A DNA stretch of 64,000 nt, taken from positions 1-64,000 of the IMG/VR virus record IMGVR_UViG_3300043411_001170; one strand, written 5' to 3'. The notes under the pieces are model-generated. The model was given only the letters and a program-made list of their open reading frames with translations, did no database searches and had not been told where the DNA came from. The DNA is from a virus. Positions 25,545-34,800 of the stretch are shown here, piece by piece. How positions within the stretch are numbered: position 1 is the first letter of the stretch; each line of letters opens with the position of its first letter. The position numbers were made by a program, and so were the translations under genes.

Positions 25545-25838
25545 TTATTCAGCGACAGCTTGTTTGAGAGCAGGGCTTGGTTTAAACTTGAGAACATCGT
25601 GAGCGGGAACAACGAGAGATTCACCAGTTTTGGGATTACGACCGTTACGTTCCTTACGTTCCTTCAATTCAAAAGTACCAAATCCACGGCATGACACTTT
25701 ACGATCTTCTTGGATCGATTCACCCAATACACGGAAAAATAGTTCCGTCATGGATTCTGCGTCCTTCTTGGTAACAGTGTGACCTTCACTGGTCAAAGAA
25801 GCGTGGAAACGTTCAGATAGTGTTTTGCGAGTTGCCAT
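25545..25838 (-). CDS. HU/IHF-family DNA-binding protein
   Basis: This 97-residue protein is a full-length HU/IHF family member. It has two N-terminal helices, the conserved GFGTFELKERKERNGRNPKTGE beta-arm region (about residues 52-73, including the GRNPKTGE arm motif) and the C-terminal helix starting FKPSPALKQAV. It would bend and compact phage DNA or help recombination and transcription. The start is supported by GGAG upstream. It is a single-gene unit ending at a terminator. Whether it is closer to HU or to IHF cannot be settled by eye. Confidence 0.92.
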   Translation of the reverse strand: MATRKTLSERFHASLTSEGHTVTKKDAESMTELFFRVLGESIQEDRKVSCRGFGTFELKERKERNGRNPKTGESLVVPAHDVLKFKPSPALKQAVAE

Positions 25839-26138
25839 TAAAAATTCTCCGTTACATCGTTTTGAAACTATTAAACTAAAATAGTTTCTTAAGTAAGGTA
25901 CTATTTACTAGGACTACCAACTGTAGTCCAGACATGGTCATATTACCATGTTCCCTATAAAGTTATAATAAAAATCTTGGGAAGAAGTACAAATTTTATA
26001 TGACGAGGGTTTTTCCCACGTGTATTTTCTAACATGGCTTTAAACTGGTTAAACTATGTTTTCTGGAAGAAACTTTAATCCTTTAATATTCATTTATAAT
26101 GGAATATCTAAATCTCACTTTAACTATACGATAATATT
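25839..26138. promoter_or_regulatory. Divergent gap between HU and TnpB genes
   Basis: This 300-base gap has no ORF of note. It contains an 8-bp hairpin near 25865 (AAACTATT/AATAGTTT) and a 7-bp hairpin ACATGGT/ACCATGT near 25933-25952, both on the HU side. The stretch 25980-26138 would include the left end of the TnpB element, but I cannot define its boundary or target motif. Confidence 0.35.
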
Positions 26139-27239
26139 ATGAATTTAGCACATAAAATAGAATTCCGTCCGTGTACGGACAAACAGGAAATCTTATTAAA
26201 GAAATCCTGTGGTGTAGCTAGATTCACCTATAATTGGGCGCTAGCCCAATGGAACTCTCAATATAAATTAGGTAATAAACCTACTCCCAATAAATTAAAG
26301 AAACAATTTAATTCTATTAGGAGAGAAGAATTTCCCTGGACTTATGAAGTTTCTAAATGTGCATCGGAGCAGGCTTTTGCCAACCTTGGCACCTCCTTCT
26401 CCAACTTTTTTAAAAAGATAGGTAAATACCCTAAGTTCAAAAAGAAGGGAGCCAAAGACTCCTTCTATATCTCTAACGAGGCATTTAAATTAGAAGAAAA
26501 TAAACTCAAATTATCTAAAATAGGGTGGGTCAAGTTAACTGAAAAATTAAGATTTAAGGGAAAGATAATGAATTTAACGGTCAGCAGAAAAGCTGACCGA
26601 TGGTTTGTATCTTTTAACGTTGAATTAACTTCCGAAGAGGAGTCTTCCTATAGACTCGAAAACCAAGAGTCTATAGGAGTTGATCTAGGAATTAAAAAGA
26701 TAGCCACGTTATCAAATGGAGAATCCTTCGATGGCCCCAGGCCCATGAAGAAATTATTAAAGAAAGTAAAGAAATTATCTAGAAAGGTATCAAAGAAAGT
26801 AAAAGGATCTAAAAATAGAGAAAAAGCTAAAGAGAAGTTAGCTAAGTTACATATGAAAATAGGAAATATAAGAAAAGACAGCCTACATAAGTTAACGACT
26901 AATCTTGTAAAAGATTATGGAGTAATATGTATGGAGGATTTAAATGTGAGAGGGATGGTAAAGAATCACAAGCTGGCAAGAGCCATAAGTGATATGGGAT
27001 TTGGAGAATTTAGAAGACAGTTAGAGTATAAGAGTAAATTAAGAAATGGAAGGATATTATATGTGAATAGATTTTATCCTTCAAGTAAAACATGTAGTTG
27101 TTGTAACTATAGAAAAGAAGAATTAAGTTTAAGTGAAAGAGAATACGTATGTGAGAATTGTGGAATAGTAATAGATAGAGATGTAAATGCAGCTATAAAT
27201 ATAAGAAGAGAAGGGATAAGGGCTTGTGAAAGCCCGTGA
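26139..27239 (+). CDS. tnpB: TnpB-family RNA-guided nuclease (IS200/IS605 type)
   Basis: The 366-residue product has the TnpB layout. There is an N-terminal helix-turn-helix/RNA-binding part (FRPCTDKQEILLKKSCGVARFTYNWAL) and a split RuvC domain with GVDLGIKK (D182), CMEDLNVRGM (E266) and DRDVNAAINI (D346/D348). A zinc ribbon (CSCCNYRKE...CENCG) lies between the last two. All three acidic sites and the cysteines are intact, so the nuclease should be active. Family members cut DNA next to a target motif using an RNA made from the element's right end. No TnpA transposase is present here. The coding sequence holds several strong hairpins, reported separately. Nothing obvious is interrupted by the insertion. 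Confidence 0.9.
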   Translation: MNLAHKIEFRPCTDKQEILLKKSCGVARFTYNWALAQWNSQYKLGNKPTPNKLKKQFNSIRREEFPWTYEVSKCASEQAFANLGTSFSNFFKKIGKYPKFKKKGAKDSFYISNEAFKLEENKLKLSKIGWVKLTEKLRFKGKIMNLTVSRKADRWFVSFNVELTSEEESSYRLENQESIGVDLGIKKIATLSNGESFDGPRPMKKLLKKVKKLSRKVSKKVKGSKNREKAKEKLAKLHMKIGNIRKDSLHKLTTNLVKDYGVICMEDLNVRGMVKNHKLARAISDMGFGEFRRQLEYKSKLRNGRILYVNRFYPSSKTCSCCNYRKEELSLSEREYVCENCGIVIDRDVNAAINIRREGIRACESP

Positions 27240-27325
27240 GTTGTTTTAGTTTTTTAGAGTAGGTGTATAGTACCGTAGGCTATACGGGAATTAAAGTCTG
27301 TGGAGATTGAACCTCTGGTTTTAAA
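27219..27325 (+). ncRNA. Candidate TnpB guide RNA (omega RNA) and right end
   Basis: TnpB guide RNAs normally overlap the 3' end of the gene and extend to the element end. Here a 6-bp hairpin (GGGCTT/AAGCCC, 27219-27234) spans the stop codon. A second hairpin region follows at about 27267-27292 (GTATAG/CTATAC or, alternatively, CCGTA/TACGG), then CTGTGGAGATTGAACCTC at about 27297-27314. The CTGTGGAGA stretch is common near right ends of such elements as I remember them. The exact boundary and guide start are not determined. Confidence 0.45.
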
Positions 27326-27400
27326 TTTATTTAGGATTAAGTTTGATCGATGAAACAGAAAATTATTGTGCGTTCACTTTTGATGTAGCAGGTTAATTCA

Positions 27401-28093
27401 ATGATTTCTCCAAGAGATGTACTAAATTTAGCGATAACACACCCTGGACATAAAAAGAAAATCCTTGCTATTCTAGTAGACGAAGGATTTCCTATAGGTA
27501 TGCTTAAAATTGCGATGTTTACGTTAGAAAGAAAACATCGCACTATGATGAAATTAGCCGAAGAGGGTATAGACTATAATATAAAGCATATGAACTGGAA
27601 CGGTGCTCTGTATGGAAAATTCGTAAAAGAATATAAACAGAGAAGTGAAGACGAACAGAGACTTATCTGGGGAAATAAATGGAATAAATTTAATAAAGAA
27701 TTAACTGAAGATGGTAGAAAAATATGGAATGAATGGCAAAAATCTAATTTGATTGATAATATTGGACATAGATCTAAAGTAGAGCAGAGAAGAAAAGAAG
27801 AGGGATTAGGTCCATTACCAAAACCGCCAAAGAAACCTAGAAAAAGTAATCAGAAGGAGACTCCTTTACCACGTCCACCTTCCGAAAGTGCCTCATCTGA
27901 GAGCAATCCATCAACGGGTACAGCACCTAAGAAAAAGAAACAAAAAGCCCCTAAAAAAGAAAAACCTGTACAGCAGGATTTTTCTGGTGGAGTTGATATC
28001 GATGCCCTTGTAACTCAACAAATGAGTCCAAAACCAGCTACTGCTGAAGATACCAACGCTTTGTTTAGAGACAACGTTGATGACTTCAGCTAA
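27401..28093 (+). CDS. Unknown protein with N-terminal helix and Lys/Pro linker
   Basis: This 230-residue protein starts MISPRDVLNLAITHPGHKKKILAILVDEGFP, a helical segment with the same feel as other N-termini here. Residues 40-125 are helical, Trp- and Lys-rich. Residues 135-195 form a basic Pro/Lys/Ser linker (PKPPKKPRKSNQKE and GTAPKKKKQKAPKKEK), and the acidic tail ends NALFRDNVDDFS. No catalytic motif is visible. The start follows AGCAGG. Role unknown, with possible DNA or virion association from the basic linker. Confidence 0.6.
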   Translation: MISPRDVLNLAITHPGHKKKILAILVDEGFPIGMLKIAMFTLERKHRTMMKLAEEGIDYNIKHMNWNGALYGKFVKEYKQRSEDEQRLIWGNKWNKFNKELTEDGRKIWNEWQKSNLIDNIGHRSKVEQRRKEEGLGPLPKPPKKPRKSNQKETPLPRPPSESASSESNPSTGTAPKKKKQKAPKKEKPVQQDFSGGVDIDALVTQQMSPKPATAEDTNALFRDNVDDFS

Positions 28094-28117
28094 ATCCCGA
28101 AAAAGGGGATGCTCTCT

Positions 28118-28420
28118 ATGACTTACGAAAATCTCATGTTAAATTTTACTTTCTCTAATTTAGAAAAGTATATAGAAGACAATATCAAGACAAGTCCGAC
28201 TATTTCTGTAGAGAAAGCAAATCAGTTACAGGTTATCATCGATAAAATAAATACCATGATGGATAAAAACCTGTTTGATCCAAATGCAAAAACTCCCATC
28301 TTTCACTGGATGAGAGTCAACATGACCTTAAAACTTTTGCTAGAATCAAACAGACATAAATTAACCCAAGCTCTTTCAAAGACCCATGAAGAACCTACGA
28401 AATTACATGATAGAGATTGA
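28118..28420 (+). CDS. Small helical unknown protein
   Basis: The 100-residue product starts at 28118, nine bases after AAAAGGGG; an in-frame ATG at 28109 abuts the ribosome site and is less suitable. It is helical and contains a Met/Lys-rich C-terminal helix (HWMRVNMTLKLLLESNRHK). It lies close downstream of the 27401 gene and converges on the spanin-like genes. Family unknown. Confidence 0.55.
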   Translation: MTYENLMLNFTFSNLEKYIEDNIKTSPTISVEKANQLQVIIDKINTMMDKNLFDPNAKTPIFHWMRVNMTLKLLLESNRHKLTQALSKTHEEPTKLHDRD

Positions 28421-28426
28421 ATTTTA

Positions 28427-28975
28427 TCAGTCTATGGCATAAATCCCTACTATGATACCAACTGCTGTAAAAACTACAGCAGTTGATCCAGAGATTAACC
28501 ACAATTCCATAGTTGTATGGGATTTTTCTAATTTATCTGAGATTTTTACATTTTCTTTATACGCTTTTTCTAAATCTGTGACGAGATCATTTCTCTGATT
28601 AGATATGTTAGTTATTTCCAGACTCAATGTTTCATAGGACTCTTTTTCAGAGTCATATAAACCTTTATAAGAATCTCGTTGAAAACTAGCTTCGTCTAGT
28701 AATTTACGGTATTCATCTCTTTCCTTTAAGACTTGTGGAAGTAGGGTTGATGTGTTTATTAGATCTTCCATAAGAAGTTTAGGGATTAGAAAACCATCTT
28801 GCCATGCTGTATTGCCAGAACATAGCCAGAAATTAGGTCTGGAGTTTCTGCATCTTGTTTCATTTACAAGATTAGGATCAGGGAGGGGTGTTAGTTCCTG
28901 TGCTTCCAATTTTGGTTTTAATCCAAGATCCAATAGAGTCAATGTCAAGACTAGGAGGGTTGTTAATTTTTTCAT
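28427..28975 (-). CDS. Signal-peptide, coiled-coil and C-terminal membrane protein, possible spanin partner
   Basis: This 182-residue protein has an N-terminal secretion signal (MKKLTTLLVLTLTLLDLGL), a Cys pair near residues 42-52, a long coiled coil (about 80-150) and a C-terminal membrane span (LWLISGSTAVVFTAVGIIVGIYAI). Its 5' end overlaps the upstream i-spanin-like gene by 98 bases in another frame, the arrangement typical of Rz/Rz1 lysis genes. It lacks a clear lipobox cysteine, which argues against a standard outer-membrane spanin. A spanin-like role in final envelope disruption is plausible but not proven. Confidence 0.6.
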   Translation of the reverse strand: MKKLTTLLVLTLTLLDLGLKPKLEAQELTPLPDPNLVNETRCRNSRPNFWLCSGNTAWQDGFLIPKLLMEDLINTSTLLPQVLKERDEYRKLLDEASFQRDSYKGLYDSEKESYETLSLEITNISNQRNDLVTDLEKAYKENVKISDKLEKSHTTMELWLISGSTAVVFTAVGIIVGIYAID

Positions 28976-29273
28976 CTGTTTCTCTCGATAATATGTCTAA
29001 TTCCAAAAGAGTCGTCTTTAACGTGTTTTCTCTGTTTTCTAATAGAATCAAAGTTTCTTGATGTTTCTTCTGCATCTCTGTATACTCATCAGAGATGATT
29101 TTTAAACGTGATACTGAATCATCTCTTTCTTTTTTTATCTTTTCGACTTGTTCTTGTGTAATCTTATCAAGCCTATTATAATGTATAGTAATACCTACAA
29201 TAATACTTACAAATAATAGAATAATCAGTACTATTATTACAATCCAGCCCCATAACTTGTAATTAGAATCCAT
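28878..29273 (-). CDS. Inner-membrane coiled-coil protein, i-spanin-like
   Basis: This 131-residue protein has an N-terminal membrane anchor (residues about 8-30, WIVIIVLIILLFVSIIVGI) followed by a charged coiled coil (about 35-100) and a short Gly/Thr/Pro tail. This is the architecture of phage i-spanins (Rz-like). The next gene overlaps its 3' end by 98 bases in a different frame. The ribosome site is AGGA. The unit is on the minus strand and is separate from the chaperonin operon, which diverges from it. Other anchored coiled-coil proteins look similar, so the assignment is tentative. Confidence 0.6.
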   Translation of the reverse strand: MDSNYKLWGWIVIIVLIILLFVSIIVGITIHYNRLDKITQEQVEKIKKERDDSVSRLKIISDEYTEMQKKHQETLILLENRENTLKTTLLELDILSRETDEKINNPPSLDIDSIGSWIKTKIGSTGTNTPP

Positions 29274-29353
29274 ATAGCTGTCCTATTGTGTGGGGATTTA
29301 TTTTGCAATCTTAGGTAAGATAAAATAGGTTATCCCTCTAAGGACGAAATTAC

Positions 29354-29806
29354 ATGACTAATAAAAAACAAATAACAAATCCTATTGAAATTGAAAATTT
29401 TGTAAAAGAGTTCCAAGAAAAGGTACGGGTAAAGCTGAACGCCTACGATACTGTATTATCTACCATCATAGAAGAAGAGTTAGAAAATACTTTAAATACT
29501 AAAAGTATGATGGAGATAAAATCTAGTGTGTTTGCATATTACCTGATTCTTGGAATCCTATTAGAGAAAATGAAAGCCACGGCTATAGATACAGGAATAC
29601 CTGAAGAGTTACTAAATGAAAAAATTGAAGAAATTAAAAATAGTAATTCTGACACAACGAGTTCTTATGTTTCAATAAAAAATAGAAAAATAACTGAAGA
29701 AGACAGTGTACCAGAAGGAAATTTTAAAGTAGAAGACGAGATGGATGGTTTATACGAGGATGTTGCCTTATTAAATCTTACGTCGAGTAAAAAGGACAGA
29801 AACTAA
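29354..29806 (+). CDS. Unknown protein upstream of the chaperonin
   Basis: This 150-residue, mostly helical acidic protein (VKEFQEKVRVKLNAYDTVLSTI at the N-terminus) has a central hydrophobic helix (SSVFAYYLILGILLEKM, about 60-75) and an acidic C-terminal tail. It ends one base before the chaperonin ATG, so the two are surely translated from one mRNA. It does not resemble GroES. The ribosome site is AAGGA. Function unknown, possibly a cofactor or substrate of the chaperonin. Confidence 0.65.
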   Translation: MTNKKQITNPIEIENFVKEFQEKVRVKLNAYDTVLSTIIEEELENTLNTKSMMEIKSSVFAYYLILGILLEKMKATAIDTGIPEELLNEKIEEIKNSNSDTTSSYVSIKNRKITEEDSVPEGNFKVEDEMDGLYEDVALLNLTSSKKDRN

Positions 29807-29807
29807 G

Positions 29808-31373
29808 ATGATAGCTTCGGAAAACTGTACACAAAAGAAACTTTTATCTGGGATAAATAAATGTGAAGATTTACTGACTTCGTGTTACGGTCCAAGAGGT
29901 ACATCTGTTTTAATGGAATCTTTTGGACGTAGATACCTTACTAAGTATGGGTCACAAATACTAAGAGAGTTAGTATTTGAAGACCCTATAGAAGATATAG
30001 CTAGGCGATGTTTAGCAGATGTTTCTGTAAGAACAGAATCATTTTGTGGGGATGGTACAAAGACGGCTGTACTTCTACAATGCTCATTATATAAAACAAT
30101 GCGTAAATTGATAGTAGGAGGTATGTCAGAGAAAGAAGTATATGATAAAATCTCGACTATAAAAAATGAGATTATAGATAGAGTTAATAAAATGAAACTG
30201 GATATAGGAAGAGAGTCTTTACAAGATTTAATAGACTCCAAAATAGAAGATAGATCATTAGCATCCTTAGTAAAGGAAGCTTATTTTAAATCTGGTAGAG
30301 GAACCATGATTTCTATTGGGGATTCTAAAGGAATTGATCCCTATATAGAATTCAAAGAAGGATACACTACAGAAGATGTAATGATAAGCCGTGACTTTTT
30401 TAAATCCGATGTAAAATGTATCAAAGAAGGATGTCTAGTGGCAGTTACTCATTTACCTCTAATTAATATAGAGGACATTACACCCTTCTTACAATTTGCA
30501 TCAAAACACCCTATGCTAATCGTAGCTCCTTTTATATATGGAGATGCCTTCCGTACATTAATGATGAATAAAGAGAAGGGTGTTATAGATGGCATATGTG
30601 TTAGTATTTCTTCTGAGAATATTAGAAACGATATAGCAGCAATTACTAAATCCACGCTTCTCACAAGATTTGATTTAAAGGATGACTTCGACGTTGAATT
30701 ATTAGGATCATGTAAAGAAGTTATCGCTTCAAGTCAAGAGTCAACAGTGCTTGGAAAATTAGGGATATTAACTCATGATGCACATGAGGAAAATATCAGT
30801 AGATATCTTGTGAAATTAAAAAACGAAGCAGAAGCCACAGAATCTTCGTTTAGTAGGAGAGATATTCTTAGACGTATTTCTAAAATATCAGGGGGAATCT
30901 GTCAGATAAAGATAGGTGGTTTTACAGAACTTGAAAAGAAAGACAAAAGATCTAAATTGGAAAAGGTTTTATCGTCTATAGGATTATCTATAAAGACGGG
31001 AGTAGTTCCTGGTGGGAACACTTCTATACTTTATGCTTTTTTAGATCTAAAAGAAAAATATAAAAATGATGAATTAGGACTAGAATGTTTAAAAGCGTTC
31101 ATATCTCCAATCGCTAAATTATGTAGAATATCAAATAGTCATGTTTTAGACATACTGGATAGGAATAAAGAGAATTTTAGTGACTGGAAGGGTATTGATG
31201 TAAGCGGTGTAGAGTTAGAGATGAGAAATTTTAACGCAAAGCCTCTTATCTGTGATCCTTGTGGTGGGATGGTTTATATACTAAATATCGCATTATCGTC
31301 TGCCCTAGAACTTTCAAAATCAAGTGTATATGTAAGTAAGAAAAAGGGTAAAAATGAAACGAGAAAAAGGTGA
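29808..31373 (+). CDS. Divergent GroEL-type (group I) chaperonin
   Basis: This 521-residue protein aligns along most of GroEL. It has CYGPRGTSVLMESFG and LTKYG (residues 26-48), GDGTKTA (81-87; GroEL GDGTTTA), an SGGICQIKIGG block with an EKKDKRSKLEK helix (361-386), GVVPGGN, and a C-terminal DPCGGMVYILNIALSSAL. D82 corresponds to GroEL D87. However, the positions of catalytic D52 and D398 are Tyr47 and Lys386, so ATP hydrolysis should be slow or lost. There is no GGM C-terminal tail and no GroES gene in the window. Phage-encoded GroEL-like proteins are known from other jumbo phages. It probably folds phage proteins, perhaps by an altered cycle, which is inference. It is co-transcribed with the genes on both sides. 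Confidence 0.88.
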   Translation: MIASENCTQKKLLSGINKCEDLLTSCYGPRGTSVLMESFGRRYLTKYGSQILRELVFEDPIEDIARRCLADVSVRTESFCGDGTKTAVLLQCSLYKTMRKLIVGGMSEKEVYDKISTIKNEIIDRVNKMKLDIGRESLQDLIDSKIEDRSLASLVKEAYFKSGRGTMISIGDSKGIDPYIEFKEGYTTEDVMISRDFFKSDVKCIKEGCLVAVTHLPLINIEDITPFLQFASKHPMLIVAPFIYGDAFRTLMMNKEKGVIDGICVSISSENIRNDIAAITKSTLLTRFDLKDDFDVELLGSCKEVIASSQESTVLGKLGILTHDAHEENISRYLVKLKNEAEATESSFSRRDILRRISKISGGICQIKIGGFTELEKKDKRSKLEKVLSSIGLSIKTGVVPGGNTSILYAFLDLKEKYKNDELGLECLKAFISPIAKLCRISNSHVLDILDRNKENFSDWKGIDVSGVELEMRNFNAKPLICDPCGGMVYILNIALSSALELSKSSVYVSKKKGKNETRKR

Positions 31374-31740
31374 TAATAGTGGAACTTTTTGTGTCGAAGT
31401 TTGGATAACCTTATCAAAGGATAATAAAACGTCTAGCTGTCATATACTAAGAAAAGAAGATCAGCTTATTTGTCAGGATTTACCTTTTCATGGTGAGACT
31501 CTAATTTTACAGGGTCTTAGCCAAGAATCTGTGAAGAGGGAAATTTACTATGACCTACTAACCCGTTTGACAGAAGACGCTCATTTAATAGCAAAGGTTG
31601 CAGCCGACCCTGTGTTTAGAGTGTCATTAAATGATAAAATAAAAGAGTCTGTTATAAAGCAGATAGTAGATAGTGTAAAATCACAAACTATAGATTCTGT
31701 GATAGACGAGTTTATAAAGCGAACCAAACAAGGTCGTTGA
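31354..31740 (+). CDS. Unknown protein overlapping the chaperonin gene end
   Basis: The start at 31354 lies 20 bases inside the chaperonin gene in another frame, with AAAAAGGG just upstream, indicating translational coupling. The 128-residue product has a beta-rich first half (TFCVEVWITLSKDNKTSSCHIL) and a helical second half ending KRTKQGR. It does not look like GroES, which has a mobile loop and a different size and pattern. Its tight linkage makes it a candidate partner of the chaperonin. Function unknown. Confidence 0.6.
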   Translation: MKREKGDNSGTFCVEVWITLSKDNKTSSCHILRKEDQLICQDLPFHGETLILQGLSQESVKREIYYDLLTRLTEDAHLIAKVAADPVFRVSLNDKIKESVIKQIVDSVKSQTIDSVIDEFIKRTKQGR

Positions 31741-31817
31741 TTATCTAATTTTTTTATAAAATTGATTGACAGAGACTTTTAAAGTATTTCTGCATTTTTT
31801 GTTTTTAAGAGGAATCA

Positions 31818-34800
31818 ATGTTAGATAAAAACCAAATTAATAAAATGGCTTCACTACACAGCCTTCTAACAAATGTAAGAAGAGATATCGCTTCTTTAAT
31901 GAAGGAACACCACAATATCGAAGACTCTCTCGACACATTAGAAAATCAAGAAATCGTAAGTGGTGTCAAAAAAGCCTCTCTATTACCTCAAAAAGCAAAA
32001 ATCAATAAGTCTAAAACAGAGATAACAAATAAAATTGCTTCCCTAGTAAAGCAGGCTTCTACTTTACAAGCAAAAAATGATAGAGCACTACGTCTGATGT
32101 TCTTGGACGGTGCATATGCCTACATGTCAAATCCAGCAGCTATGGAAAAATTATTAGATCTCGTTAATGATCTAATGGTAGCTGATAAAAAGCGCGCACA
32201 AGACGCTGATGATGATTTAGAAGTAGACGAGCAAGGAAATGCGTACAATAAAAAAAGCGTAGAATACGCAGAAATTGTTAACCAACTATCGGATCGTGCC
32301 AATTTCAGCAAATATAAAGTATTCTCCAGAGGTCCGTCATTTCCTGGAATTATTAACAATTCGGGTGAGTCAGAAGCAACTAAGTCCCAAATAAATGATA
32401 AACTAAAAGATCTTAATAGTTTATTAGATAATACTTTAATGCAGGCTAGTACAGCCATAGATAAATTTAGAGATACATCAAGTGTTCGCAATAGGCAGCA
32501 ATTTGATGATAAAATAGCTGATGAGATTAAAAATCTTGAAAAATCTTTGGCCTCTCTTAATAAGAAAAAAGACGCATTAAAGAAAGAAATTGATAAGGTT
32601 GAAAATATTCTTGTTAATGAGAATGAAGATAAAGAAAAACACGCTTTGACAATGAATTTTATCAATGATAAATTCAAGAAATATGTTACAGATGCAAATG
32701 AACTTTTTGAAATTTTAGAAGAAGGTATTAAGCAGTTAGGCGAAGATAAAGTAGACGAGGCTTTTTTAGCAGACCATAGAGACATCTTAAAGAAAAGTAT
32801 TGCGTCTATCATTCAGCATATAGACGTAGGAATTAGACCTACACCAAAATCATCAAATCCAAAAGTGTTTAAATCATATAACCCAAATGCATTTGAAGAG
32901 AACGATGTAACCAAGCTTCGTTTGATCATTTTCTTAGACAGACTTGTAAAGAAGCTAAATATTAATATTGCTTTAGTATCAGTAACAGTTACTGACTATA
33001 TTACAGGAACACAAGAAGATAGTTTGGCAACTATCAAATACACTCCTACAGGTAGTTTCGATAATACCAACTTGAGCAGTAGAGAAGCTGCTGCATTAAA
33101 AGTAAAAATTAATGAGTTGGTTCAGTTAGGTAAAGGTACAAAACTAGGAATACTTGAAAGTGATTCCAGAATATTCGCTGCATTTAAAGAACTTACAGGT
33201 TTCACAGACGATAAAACAAAAGACTTATCTCAAGCACAAAAAGAAAGTTATGCAGCATGGGTTACATCTTGGTTAGGTCGTGTAGATCAGGGATGGTACA
33301 GAAATATCATGTCAGCTATTTCTGGCTATACTAAAAACCTAAAAACATCTTACTTAGACAGTGAAGACGTTTATCAGACTCTATTTTTCGGTGTTTCAAA
33401 AACACAACAAGAGAGATTGAGAAGCGTACAAGAATCTTCTACAGAGGTAGCAGATTTTTATATCGACCCTTTATTCCTTGCTGGACTTTTAACTTGCAGT
33501 AAGAAAAGCAGAGGAATTGATCTTGTTAAAGACACTCCTATTTTAAAGAGTGTTGTTGGTGTGGTCGGAAAAGAATATCTATGGTCTGATAAAGGAAATA
33601 AATTATCTTTTATTTTCCCAAATAACCAAGCTATTTTAAAGTTTATTAACAAGAAAACCAATAAAATTGCTGGTTCTTTAATTCGTAAGCGAAGCGAGTT
33701 AACAATGTACAAGATTGTAGAATCTGACACATTGATGACTCCACGTGACTATCGTTCTTACATCGAAGGATTATTAATTAGAGAAGGGAAATTAACTAAG
33801 ACCACGACACCAAAAGATAAGAAATCTTTAATTACTAAGAAAAGAGAAGAATTAGAAGATAAGAATAAGATTAAAGAAATCCGTGTGAAGATGTATGAGG
33901 CATCTATCGATGCTCCTATAACAGGACAAGATGGAACCACATTTGATGATTCTGGGGCAGGAAGAATTGAAGATGTAAGTAACTCTCTATCCGACATGGG
34001 TGGATTAAAGGGAACTTTTGAATATCAAGACACCTTAACAAGTGCAAGTATTTTTGATAAAGGGGGTTACTCTATTAATCAAATTTATTTGGACATGTTA
34101 AGCGGTGATAAAACACGTTTAATGAGTTTAGTGGACTCTTACCAAGACAGAATCGTAGACCTATTAAATAGAAATCCGACAGTTAAAGAAAGTCTCACAG
34201 ATTCGTTGTCTGGAATTATTCCTGACTATGTGAGACACTCTGATAATCTATTTACATCAAAGAACGTAACGTTCTACCGTAATCAGGTACGTAGTCGTAT
34301 AAATTCGGCATTAATTCCAAAGAAAAGAATGGAATTACATGTGAATAAATTAAAAATGAATGCCATATTAGCCGCAGAAGAAGTATTTGAGGGTAATGAC
34401 GAATGGCTCAGAGATGAGTTAAAGAAAATCGATCCTCAAGCTCTTTCTTTTGCAGGATTAACGAGAATTCTAACAAGTAACGAATATAACGATCCACGAT
34501 CCCCAGAAGATAATAAACTAGTAAAGTTAGAAAAATTACTAGAGGAAGTAAGCAACCAGGATCTCACATCTACTGTTGCAGATTTAAATAAAGAGTATGA
34601 TGAACAATTAAAGAAATCTACAGATACAAAGTATCAACTAGATACGGTACAAAAACTCATTAAGACTCTTGAAATAAAGAAAGATGGTAAGTGGGACGTA
34701 AGCCAGATTTCTGCCATCAGAAATTATTTTAAAACTCCTGCTTTCGCATATTCTTCTGGAAAATTATTGGGACTTAGTGACGCCGAGATTTTTGACAAGA

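Noticed and set aside
29354-31740. GroES-like co-chaperonin among chaperonin neighbours
   Set aside because: Neither neighbour has GroES length, mobile-loop or strand pattern.
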